From Thermoplasmata archaeon (GTDB lineage Archaea > Thermoplasmatota > Thermoplasmata > Lutacidiplasmatales > UBA184), in assembly GCA_030042815.1 (NCBI GenBank), contig JASHYY010000211.1, positions 1 through 5,863 of the forward strand: 5,863 bases of DNA. Direction: 5' to 3'. Positions 1 through 5,602 of this stretch are shown one piece after another. The translations under genes were made by a program, and so were the position numbers. Below the pieces are notes generated by a model. That model worked only from the letters and a program-made list of their open reading frames with translations, searched no databases and was not told the DNA's origin. The first letter of the stretch is position 1, and each line of letters begins with the position of its first letter.

Positions 1-506
1 CGGGAGGCGGGCTCGGGCGTGTCGTCCGCGGCCCGCCGGGCCCACTCGAGCCAGCGACGGGGGAGGCCGCGCAGGTTCGAGAGGGTCGCGAGGAGGAGCA
101 GCAGGCCGAAGAGCGCCGTCGCGAGCCCGAGGTGGAGCAGGATGATGGGCACCTGGAGCCGGCTCTCCACGACCACCCCGCCGAGGAGCGCCTCGCCGAC
201 CACGAGGGCGAGGGTGCCGAACGAGACGCGCAGGAGGGCCATCCGCTGACGCTCGTAGACGACGCCGAGCAGGAAGACCACGAGGACGCTCAGGGCGAGG
301 AAGAACGCCGAGACCCGGTGGCTCCACTCGAGCGCGACGCTCCCGTGGAAGGCGGGCAGAAGGTTCCCGTTGCCGAAGCACGACGGCCAGTCGGGGCAAG
401 CGAGACCGCTGCCGCTCGCCATGACGTTCCCCCCGAGGATGATCGTCGTGTAGCAGAGCAGGCAGGCGACGATGGCGCCGTAGCGAAACAGGTCGTGGCC
501 GCGCAT
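1..506 (-). CDS. ctaA: Heme A synthase CtaA/Cox15, N-terminal 168 residues (3' end outside window)
   Basis: This membrane enzyme oxidises a methyl group of heme O to make the heme A used by aa3-type oxidases. The start is ATG at 506, 7 bases after the subunit I stop, and the frame stays open to the left edge. The first outer loop shows the family signature SGSGLACPDWPSCFG, with C37 and C43 matching the cysteine pair of Bacillus subtilis CtaA. EWSHR follows, with E60 and H63 matching its catalytic Glu and heme-ligand His, and H125 in ILLHLGL matches its second ligand. Four spans are visible, at about 9-28, 64-84, 93-112 and 120-143. The polar stretch after residue 145 is either the linker to a second four-helix half or the end of a compact, half-size archaeal form; the window stops before this can be decided. 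The location right after subunit I supports the call. Confidence 0.92.
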   Translation of the reverse strand, partial: MRGHDLFRYGAIVACLLCYTTIILGGNVMASGSGLACPDWPSCFGNGNLLPAFHGSVALEWSHRVSAFFLALSVLVVFLLGVVYERQRMALLRVSFGTLALVVGEALLGGVVVESRLQVPIILLHLGLATALFGLLLLLATLSNLRGLPRRWLEWARRAADDTPEPAS

Positions 507-513
507 CGCCCGG

Positions 514-2190
514 CTACCCCACCTCGGGTGGGCTCGCGGTCGGCACGGGGGTCGGGAGGCGGGTCGGCGTCGGTGCGGCGGCGGGGCCGGTCATCCGCGC
601 CGGGAGCTCCTCGCCCCACGGGTCGGAGACCGTGACGGGCTCGCCGGCGAAGTAGCTGTACATCATGTTGTACGCGAAGACGAGCTGGCCGATCCCGAGG
701 ACGTAGGCGCCGATGGTCGAGAGGAAGTTGAGCGCCTGGAAGTTGCCGGCCCACAGGTAGGTGTAGACGCGGCGGGGCATCCCCTCGGCCCCGAGGATGA
801 ACATCGGGAAGAGCAGGACGTTCACCCCGACGTAGGTCATGACGAAGTGGACCTGGCCGAGGCGCTGGTTGTACCAGCGGCGGGTCAGGATCGGGAAATA
901 GAAGTAGATCCCGGCGAAGATCGCCATCAGCGTCCCGCCGAGCAGGATGTAGTGGAAGTGCGCCACGACGAAGTACGTTCCGTGGTACAGGTAGTCGACC
1001 GGGATGGAGGCGAGCATCACGCCCGACAGGCCTCCGATGACGAACCCGGTGATGAAGGCGAAGCAGAACCACATCGGGAGCGCCATCCAGATCCGGCCGC
1101 CCCAGAGCGTCGCGACCCAGTTGAACGTCTTCACCGCCGAGGGGACCGCGACCGCGAACGTCGCGAGCATGAACACGAACCGGACGTTCGTCGAGATCCC
1201 CGTCACGAACATGTGGTGCTCCCAGACGGCGAACGAGAGCACGGCGAACGCGCCGAGCGCGATCGCCATCGCGCCGTAGCCGAAGATGTCCTTGCGGGCG
1301 AGCTTCGGGAGGATCGTCGAGACGATCCCGAACGCCGGCAGGACCATGATGTAGACCTCGGGGTGCGCGAAGAACCAGAAGACGTTCTGGTAGAGCAACG
1401 CGCCGCCGAGCGGCGTCCCGTTGGCGGCGGCGAGCAGGTGGGTCCCGAAGACCCGGTCGGAGAGGATCATCGTGAGCCCGATCGAGAGCGACGGGAGCGC
1501 GAAGATCAGGAGGACCGAGTTGATCAGCATCGCCCAGACGAACAGGGGCATGTTCCAGTAGTGGACGCCGGGCGCGCGGTGCTTCAGGATCGTGACGAGG
1601 AAGTTCACGGCGCCGAGCATCGAGGAGACCGTGAGGATGTGCAGGCCGAGGATCCAGAGGTCGATCCCGTCGCCCGGCGCCTGGATCGACAGCGGGACGT
1701 AGCCGGTCCAGCCCGCGTTCGCGTTCGACAGGATCAGGATGACCCCGGCGGGCGGGATCAACCAGAACGCGATCGCGTTGATCCGGGGGAGCGCCATCTC
1801 GCGCGAGCCGATCATCGACGGCACGAGGAAGTTCCCGAACCCGGCGAGGGTCGGGAGGACGAACATGAAAATCATCAGCACGCCGTGCATCGTGAACAGG
1901 ACCGAGTAAACGTCCGGGGTGATCCCGAGGGTCGTCTGCGGGTCCATCCCGAGGCCCTGGACGAAGCCGAGGTCGGTGCGGATGAGGACCGCGTAGATCC
2001 CGCCGATGAAGAAGAAGACGAGACCGGTGACGATGTACATCCAGCCGATCCGCCGGTGGTCGGTCGTGAACAGGTAGAGCTTGATCTTCGCGAGCAGCCA
2101 GGCCCCCTGGACGGAGAGCACGTAGAGCAGGAACGCCGCGATCGCGACGACGCTCCCGATGATCACGAGGGGCGTCGTGACGTCGGTCAA
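514..2190 (-). CDS. ctaD: Heme-copper oxidase subunit I, A-type (cytochrome aa3-like)
   Basis: This catalytic subunit reduces oxygen to water at a heme-CuB centre and pumps protons. The 558-residue protein has all metal ligands: H102 and H413 (low-spin heme), H411 (high-spin heme), and H276, H325 and H326 (CuB). The cross-linked Tyr is Y280 in HPEVY, which also carries the A1-type E278. The K-channel is intact (K354, S351, S291). At the D-channel mouth the usual Asp is Glu (E131 in [11 protein letters not shown]120 and N138 are kept). The usual HD of the Mg site before the heme ligands is H403-G404. A hydrophobic segment at about 8-32 before [11 protein letters not shown] adds a 13th helix, like helix 0 of E. 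coli CyoB, but the CyoB quinol residues H98 and Q101 are replaced by V94 and V97. A Pro/Thr-rich tail follows residue 534. The TTG start depends on a G run. Confidence 0.96.
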   Translation of the reverse strand: MTDVTTPLVIIGSVVAIAAFLLYVLSVQGAWLLAKIKLYLFTTDHRRIGWMYIVTGLVFFFIGGIYAVLIRTDLGFVQGLGMDPQTTLGITPDVYSVLFTMHGVLMIFMFVLPTLAGFGNFLVPSMIGSREMALPRINAIAFWLIPPAGVILILSNANAGWTGYVPLSIQAPGDGIDLWILGLHILTVSSMLGAVNFLVTILKHRAPGVHYWNMPLFVWAMLINSVLLIFALPSLSIGLTMILSDRVFGTHLLAAANGTPLGGALLYQNVFWFFAHPEVYIMVLPAFGIVSTILPKLARKDIFGYGAMAIALGAFAVLSFAVWEHHMFVTGISTNVRFVFMLATFAVAVPSAVKTFNWVATLWGGRIWMALPMWFCFAFITGFVIGGLSGVMLASIPVDYLYHGTYFVVAHFHYILLGGTLMAIFAGIYFYFPILTRRWYNQRLGQVHFVMTYVGVNVLLFPMFILGAEGMPRRVYTYLWAGNFQALNFLSTIGAYVLGIGQLVFAYNMMYSYFAGEPVTVSDPWGEELPARMTGPAAAPTPTRLPTPVPTASPPEVG

Positions 2191-2202
2191 CGCCCCCCCT
2201 CC
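2191..2202 (-). promoter_or_regulatory. G-rich ribosome binding site and G7 run that decide the oxidase subunit I start
   Basis: On the minus strand this reads GGAGGGGGGGCG, directly before the TTG at 2190. An ATG at 2210, overlapping the previous stop as ATGA, opens a seven-codon frame that ends at a TGA overlapping that TTG. If the run were one G longer, the ATG would be in frame with subunit I and add seven residues (MTAEGGA) before the position now read as the start. As written, TTG is the only in-frame start here. Confidence 0.5.
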
Positions 2203-2206
2203 GCCG

Positions 2207-2578
2207 TCATGCGATAAGTCCCCCTAGTACGTACGCGATGGCGGCGCCGGCGAGGACCACGACCAGGATCTTCAGGAACCGCACCTGCGTCTCCGTCGAG
2301 ACGAAGCCGGGGTTCTTCGGGGAGAACCGCCGCCCGAGCGGCCAGACCCGGTAGGTCCGGTCGGTGACGTGGACGACCACCGCGCCCATCAGGAACATCA
2401 GGCCGACCGCGAACCCGAACGACTGCTCGGCGCCGGGGCTCGTGAGCGGCCCGAGCCGGACCGAGTAGACGATCAGCACCGCGATCCCGAGCAGCAAGAG
2501 GACCTGCACGGCCGTGTAAAGGTCGAGGACCCGGAGGCGGACCCGGCGCAGCTCGTCCTCGGTGAGAGGGTCACTCAA
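2207..2578 (-). CDS. Unrecognised 123-residue three-span membrane protein
   Basis: I do not recognise this gene. The chosen start is TTG at 2578, overlapping the previous stop by 8 bases; no better in-frame start is seen before the first membrane span. The product opens with a charged segment ([20 protein letters not shown]), then has hydrophobic spans at about residues 22-41, 53-71 and 101-122. Between spans two and three is a basic, aromatic loop ([20 protein letters not shown]). H70, at the end of span two, is the only histidine and there is no cysteine, so it is not a CuA subunit II or a heme c protein. It is much too short to be oxidase subunit III, which usually has five to seven spans. 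Directly upstream of subunit I, it may be a small oxidase subunit or assembly factor; this is inference from position and topology. Confidence 0.82.
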   Translation of the reverse strand: MSDPLTEDELRRVRLRVLDLYTAVQVLLLLGIAVLIVYSVRLGPLTSPGAEQSFGFAVGLMFLMGAVVVHVTDRTYRVWPLGRRFSPKNPGFVSTETQVRFLKILVVVLAGAAIAYVLGGLIA

Positions 2579-2846
2579 AGAGATCCACCCTCCGATGGGC
2601 GACGCCCCGGTACCGGTCGACCCGGTACAGGATCCCGGCCATGAACAGGAACGAGAGCCCCGCGACGACCGCTCCGACCCCGACCCACACGAGTCCGTAG
2701 AGGGCGCCCGACAGGACCCCGACGAGCCCGTAGACGACGGTGCCGGCGCCGACAGTTCCGAGCACGAGGAAGACCGCGAGGATCCCCCACAGCGGCCCGG
2801 TGTTCCACCGGGGGGTCTCGGACCCGGTCGCGAGCTCGTTACTCAC
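2571..2846 (-). CDS. Unrecognised 91-residue two-span membrane protein
   Basis: I do not recognise this gene. It starts at GTG overlapping the cytochrome b stop by 8 bases (GTGAGTAA) and has the best ribosome site in the window. The product has a polar start (MSNELATGSETPRWNTG), two hydrophobic Gly/Val-rich segments at about residues 18-44 and 46-73, and a basic C-terminus ([17 protein letters not shown]). With two spans both ends would lie on the same side, probably the cytoplasm given the positive charges at the C-terminus. There is no cysteine. H84 is the only histidine and lies outside the spans, so a heme-binding role is unlikely. Lying between cytochrome b and oxidase subunit I, it is a candidate accessory subunit or linker of either complex; that role is inferred only from position. 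Confidence 0.8.
   Translation of the reverse strand: MSNELATGSETPRWNTGPLWGILAVFLVLGTVGAGTVVYGLVGVLSGALYGLVWVGVGAVVAGLSFLFMAGILYRVDRYRGVAHRRVDLFE
2584..2593 (-). promoter_or_regulatory. Ribosome binding site of the 123-residue gene
   Basis: GGAGGGTGGA lies 5 bases before the TTG at 2578, within the end of the 91-residue gene. It supports the rare TTG start and the 8-base overlap (TTGAGTGA) between the two small genes. Confidence 0.5.
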
Positions 2847-4188
2847 TCGACCTCACCTCCGCGGCCGCCACGGGGGTCGCGCCCGGGGTCCCCGACGTCG
2901 GGTAGGCCCCCGCGAACGGGTTCGTCCGGGCGGCGAGGCGCCGGTGGTAGCTGCGCCGGTAGCGCCAGTGGAACAGGGCGAGGACGATCGCGTTCACGAC
3001 GAAGATCGGGCCGAGCGTCTCGGCGACGGTCATCGGGGGGATCTGGACGCCCGGGGTCTCGCCGCCCCAGACCGTCATCAGGACGAAGAACGCGAGGAGC
3101 GACGTCCCGAGCCAGATGAAGAACGGACGGTCGCGCGGATGGGTCCGCTTCGAGCGGTCGAGGAACGGGACGAACAGGATGTAGACGAGCAGGGCGGTCG
3201 AGACCCCGATCGCGAGGACCGGAGTGACGCCGGTGAAGTCGACGAATTTGAACAGCCAGAGGAAGTACCAGTCCGGCTCGGTCACGACCCCGGCCGCGGC
3301 GAGGTTCCCGACGTAGGTCGGGAGGGTCCACGGCCACAGCGCCGCGATCCCGAACAGGACGCCGACGTAGAGGAGCCCCCACTTCGTGATGTAGAAGAAG
3401 ATGTGCGGCATGAACGGGACGGCCTTCTTGTCGTCCTTCTCGGTGTAGCGCCGGCGCTGGAGCGGGTCGGACGTCGCCGGCGGTGCGATCCCGTGCGACT
3501 CGAACAGGGCGATGTGCGCGTAGAGGAGCGCCGCGAGCGCGAGGGGGATGAGGAGCACGTGCGCGTCGAACATCCGCGAGAGGAGCCCCTGGGACGTCCC
3601 GTCCGCCAGGATGAACGGCCCGAGCAGCGGTCCGACGGTCGGCAGGCGGAGGGCGAGCACGATCCCGACGTTGGTCGCGTTGTACGAGAGCTGGGTGTAC
3701 GGCAGGAGGTAGCCCGTGAACCCCATGCCGAGGGTCATGACCATCAGCAGGGTGCCGACCATCCAGGAGAACTCGCGGGGCGCCTTGTAGACGCCGAGGT
3801 AGTAGCCGCGGTAGAAGTGGACGAACATCAGGAAGATCATCGCGTAGGCGCCGTAGAGATGGGTCGAGAGGAGCAGCGAGCCCATCGGGACCGAGTGGAT
3901 GATGTAGTACGTCGAGCACCAGGCGGCGGGCGCCGTCGAGTAGGCCCCGACCGGCTGGCCGCACGCCGTGAGCGTCGGGGCCGTGCTCGGCTGGTAGTAG
4001 AGCAGGAGGAGCGCGCCCGACACGACCTGGTAGAGGAACGCGTTCACGACGAACGCGCCGGTCCAGTACGACGGCTTGAAGGTGAACTCGGGCTGGGGCC
4101 GCAGGGCCCACTTGCGCATCGAGGTCCGGTCCTCGACGAACCCCCAGATCTTGTTCAGGCTCCGGTTGTACCACCTGGAGAACGCCAC
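2839..4188 (-). CDS. qcrB: Cytochrome b of the bc1/b6f superfamily, full-length fused form
   Basis: This is the diheme, quinol-oxidising core of the bc-type complex. The 449-residue protein has about eight transmembrane helices (roughly 41-65, 103-127, 140-162, 205-228, 266-287, 321-341, 355-375, 390-408), so the b6-like and subunit IV-like halves are fused. Heme ligands are H110/H124 (14 apart) and H210/H225 (15 apart). The second spacing is that of cytochrome b6, whereas mitochondrial-type cytochrome b has 14 in both pairs. The Qo motif is PDWY at 305-308 rather than PEWY; PDWY has been associated with low-potential quinones such as menaquinone. C76 and C91 lie in the loop between helices A and B, predicted to face outward. 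A Pro/Ala/Gly-rich tail follows residue 423. No CxxCH for a covalent heme c is present. The GTG start is 12 bases after the Rieske stop. The symbol is by family; archaeal relatives are called SoxC or SoxG. Confidence 0.95.
   Translation of the reverse strand: MAFSRWYNRSLNKIWGFVEDRTSMRKWALRPQPEFTFKPSYWTGAFVVNAFLYQVVSGALLLLYYQPSTAPTLTACGQPVGAYSTAPAAWCSTYYIIHSVPMGSLLLSTHLYGAYAMIFLMFVHFYRGYYLGVYKAPREFSWMVGTLLMVMTLGMGFTGYLLPYTQLSYNATNVGIVLALRLPTVGPLLGPFILADGTSQGLLSRMFDAHVLLIPLALAALLYAHIALFESHGIAPPATSDPLQRRRYTEKDDKKAVPFMPHIFFYITKWGLLYVGVLFGIAALWPWTLPTYVGNLAAAGVVTEPDWYFLWLFKFVDFTGVTPVLAIGVSTALLVYILFVPFLDRSKRTHPRDRPFFIWLGTSLLAFFVLMTVWGGETPGVQIPPMTVAETLGPIFVVNAIVLALFHWRYRRSYHRRLAARTNPFAGAYPTSGTPGATPVAAAEVRSSE
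2853..2860 (-). promoter_or_regulatory. Near-perfect Shine-Dalgarno site for the 91-residue gene
   Basis: GGAGGTGA, a full match to the anti-Shine-Dalgarno end of most 16S rRNAs, lies 6 bases before the GTG at 2846. It sits inside the last codons of cytochrome b and is strong support that the small overlapping gene is real. Confidence 0.75.
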
Positions 4189-4194
4189 GCTCCG

Positions 4195-4201
4195 TCCTCC
4201 C
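4195..4201 (-). promoter_or_regulatory. Ribosome binding site of the cytochrome b gene
   Basis: GGGAGGA begins at the last base of the Rieske stop codon (TAGGGAGGA) and ends 6 bases before the GTG at 4188. It fixes the cytochrome b start and links its translation to Rieske termination. Confidence 0.7.
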
Positions 4202-5025
4202 TAGGCGATGTTGCAGAGGATCACGGGCGTCTCCTTCAGGAGCTGGGAGGTCGACCCGACCCCGTAGTCCCCTTGCAGCGTGTTGAGGTGCCCGTTCACC
4301 GGGGGGCTCCCCGGCCGCATGCCGTAGGCGAAGATGTTGCCGCTCGCGTCCGTCTCGAGCAGCACCTGCGGCAGGGGCAGGACGGCGGGCCCGGTCAGGT
4401 TCGCCGCGCTGTTCGTGACGTCGTAGGTCGACCCGTGGCAGGAGCAGTGGATGTAGAACGTCTTGCCGCCCGGCGTCTGCGGGCAGGTGCCGGGCGGGTA
4501 GTAGGCGATGGCGGGCGCCGGGCAGCCGAGGTGCTGGCAGATCGCGCTGTAGGCGACGATCGAGTTGTGCGTCCCGACCCCGTACGGGACGTTCTCCGCG
4601 CCGTTCGTCCCGTTCGGCGTCCCGCTCGACGGGTAGAGGTTCAGGAGGAAGTTCGGCTCGTTCTGGAGCGGGTAGTAGAACAGGTAGATGTCGGGCGTCT
4701 CGGAGTTGTACTCGGATTCGACCGTGCTGACGGTGAGCGCGCTTCCGTCCACGTCGAGCAGCTGGACCTTCGGGTAGCTCGAGATCCCGATGGCGGGCGG
4801 CTGGACGTACTGGAGGGTGCCGCCGACAAGCCCTCCGGCCCCGGCGCCGACGAGGCCGGCGACCGCGAGGAGTTTGAGGACGTTGCGTTTCGTCTCATCG
4901 ACCTCCTCCCCGTTCGGGCGGGCGACCGGGACCCGCCGGACGCGGCCCACCGGAAAGTCGAGCGCCGGCTGCCGGGCGACCGTGAACGGGCAGGTCGGCG
5001 GGCAGTCGAGGCCGAGCGGGTTCAC
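4201..5025 (-). CDS. qcrA: Rieske [2Fe-2S] protein of a cytochrome bc-type complex, with Tat-like signal anchor
   Basis: This subunit takes one electron from quinol at the Qo site of cytochrome b and passes it to a mobile carrier outside the membrane. The 274-residue protein has both Rieske boxes: CQHLGC (C163, H165, C168) and CSCHGS (C194, C196, H197). C163, H165, C194 and H197 should bind the cluster and C168-C196 should form the disulfide. S199 and Y201 match the hydrogen-bonding Ser and Tyr of high-potential Rieske proteins, and TGPAV at about 211-215 resembles the Pro loop. A hydrophobic anchor at about 50-72 follows TKRNVLKLL, a Tat-like signal with Lys-Arg instead of Arg-Arg. An unusual 45-residue N-terminal extension carries CPPTC (C8, C12). 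The GTG start is chosen for its ribosome site and its GTGA overlap. The symbol is by family; archaeal relatives are also called SoxF or SoxL. Confidence 0.93.
   Translation of the reverse strand: MNPLGLDCPPTCPFTVARQPALDFPVGRVRRVPVARPNGEEVDETKRNVLKLLAVAGLVGAGAGGLVGGTLQYVQPPAIGISSYPKVQLLDVDGSALTVSTVESEYNSETPDIYLFYYPLQNEPNFLLNLYPSSGTPNGTNGAENVPYGVGTHNSIVAYSAICQHLGCPAPAIAYYPPGTCPQTPGGKTFYIHCSCHGSTYDVTNSAANLTGPAVLPLPQVLLETDASGNIFAYGMRPGSPPVNGHLNTLQGDYGVGSTSQLLKETPVILCNIA
4901..4910 (-). promoter_or_regulatory. Strong Shine-Dalgarno-like site inside the Rieske gene, before an out-of-frame ATG
   Basis: GGGAGGAGGT stands 2 bases before an ATG at 4898 that is not in the Rieske frame. The ATG frame reads MRRN and then becomes a low-complexity Ser/Thr/Arg shadow of 85 codons. 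The Rieske frame encodes NGEEVDETKRN here, so the Glu-Glu codons may give the match by chance. It matters only because MRRN would resemble a classical twin-arginine start if a nearby indel were present. Confidence 0.3.
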
Positions 5026-5207
5026 AGGGTCCTCCCGCGCGTGTCGGGCGTCGCGTCGTCGACGAGGGTCGGGTCGGGTTCGACGGCCTCGCCCGGGAGC
5101 TCGGCCCGGTCGCTGCCGTGGTAGACCGCCCAGATGATGCCGATCCCCAGGAGCACGACCAGGACCTGCGTCAGCGTGACGATCTGGTCCGGGGAGAGCG
5201 CGCTCAC
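5022..5207 (-). CDS. Unrecognised 61-residue single-span membrane protein
   Basis: I do not recognise this gene. It starts at GTG (5207-5205), whose last two bases sit in the TGA stop of tatA (a GTGA junction), with a GAGGT ribosome site 7 bases upstream inside tatA. It ends in a second GTGA junction with the Rieske gene. The product begins VSALSPDQIVTLTQ, has one hydrophobic span at about residues 10-28 (VLVVLLGIGIIWAV) and then an acidic, Pro-rich tail of about 30 residues (DRAELPGEAVEPDPTLVDD). No cysteine or heme-binding motif is present. The longer open frame upstream of this GTG lies wholly within tatA in another frame and is a shadow. Its position between Tat and Rieske genes suggests a small subunit or assembly helper of the bc-type complex, which is inference. 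Precise overlaps on both sides and a clear membrane span make it likely to be real. Confidence 0.68.
   Translation of the reverse strand: MSALSPDQIVTLTQVLVVLLGIGIIWAVYHGSDRAELPGEAVEPDPTLVDDATPDTRGRTL
5030..5036 (-). promoter_or_regulatory. Ribosome binding site of the Rieske gene
   Basis: GGGAGGA lies 4 bases before the GTG at 5025, inside the end of the 61-residue gene. It supports the far-upstream GTG start of the Rieske protein, and so its 45-residue N-terminal extension, over any start near the Tat-like signal. Confidence 0.65.
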
Positions 5208-5596
5208 CGGCTGACCTCGCTCTCCGAGAGCTGCACGGGCGCGGTCATCGTCCAGGTCGGGACCGGGTAGCCGCCCGTCCACGGCGGCGGGGGAGCCCCG
5301 GGAGCGGGCCCGGGGAGCGTCGGCACGCCACGGACGGCGGCCGGGATCCCCCGGGTCTGGACGGGGGTCGGGTCGAGCCCGAGGAGCGCGCCCCGGATCG
5401 AGAGGGGTTGGCCCGGCGCGGGCGTCGGGATCTCGGCGGCGCGCAGGAACTCGCCGAGGAGCTCCTGCTTGAGGCGGCCGGCGCGGGCGTACCACCGCCC
5501 GAACGTGCGGATCGCCTCGCCGTTCCGCTCGCCGAAGAGGAGGAAGACCCCGACCCCGAGGATGATGATCCAGTCGATGTCGGAGAAGAGCGCCAT
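5204..5596 (-). CDS. tatA: TatA/Hcf106-type Tat translocase subunit with proline-rich tail
   Basis: This is the pore-forming or TatB-like partner of TatC. The 130-residue protein has the family layout: a short N-terminus, one transmembrane helix at about residues 8-20 (WIIILGVGVFLLFG), the conserved Phe-Gly hinge at 21-22, and an amphipathic helix at about 23-52. The family usually has Leu-Pro a few residues after FG; here the stretch reads FGERNGEAIR, with Asn-Gly instead. From about residue 55 to the end the tail is rich in Pro, Gly and Ala (including APPPPW) and is of low complexity. The ATG start gives the family-typical N-terminus, although its ribosome site is weak (GGCGTGAATTAGG before the ATG). 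The stop overlaps the next start by 4 bases. Only one TatA/B-type gene is visible, so I cannot say whether it serves as TatA, TatB or both. Confidence 0.82.
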   Translation of the reverse strand: MALFSDIDWIIILGVGVFLLFGERNGEAIRTFGRWYARAGRLKQELLGEFLRAAEIPTPAPGQPLSIRGALLGLDPTPVQTRGIPAAVRGVPTLPGPAPGAPPPPWTGGYPVPTWTMTAPVQLSESEVSR

Positions 5597-5602
5597 CCTA
5601 AT

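Noticed and set aside
290..1072. 260-codon open frame on the minus strand
   Set aside because: It overlaps the 3' part of subunit I and the 5' part of ctaA in the third frame. The translation is Arg/Pro-rich with no family features, while both overlapped genes carry conserved catalytic motifs.
847..2217. 456-codon open frame on the plus strand
   Set aside because: It is antisense to oxidase subunit I and made mostly of Arg, Asp, Glu, His and Pro; a composition artefact.
2843..4174. 443-codon minus-strand frame within cytochrome b
   Set aside because: It is a frame-shifted shadow of cytochrome b, rich in Arg, Pro and His and without membrane helices.
5050..5085. GGGTCGGGTCGGGTTCG-like short repeat
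   Set aside because: It falls inside the 61-residue gene, covers only two to three imperfect units and is explained by high GC and codon choice.
2740..5124. 794-codon open frame on the plus strand
   Set aside because: It lies antisense to cytochrome b and Rieske, both with clear motifs. Its translation is low-complexity Arg/Asp/Glu/Val/Gly with no membrane span or domain, typical of an antisense frame in high-GC DNA.
5208..5495. Upstream extension of the 61-residue gene to a start at 5495
   Set aside because: The extra stretch overlaps tatA in another frame and is Arg/Pro/Asp-rich; the GTG at 5207 has a ribosome site and the operon-style 4-base overlap.
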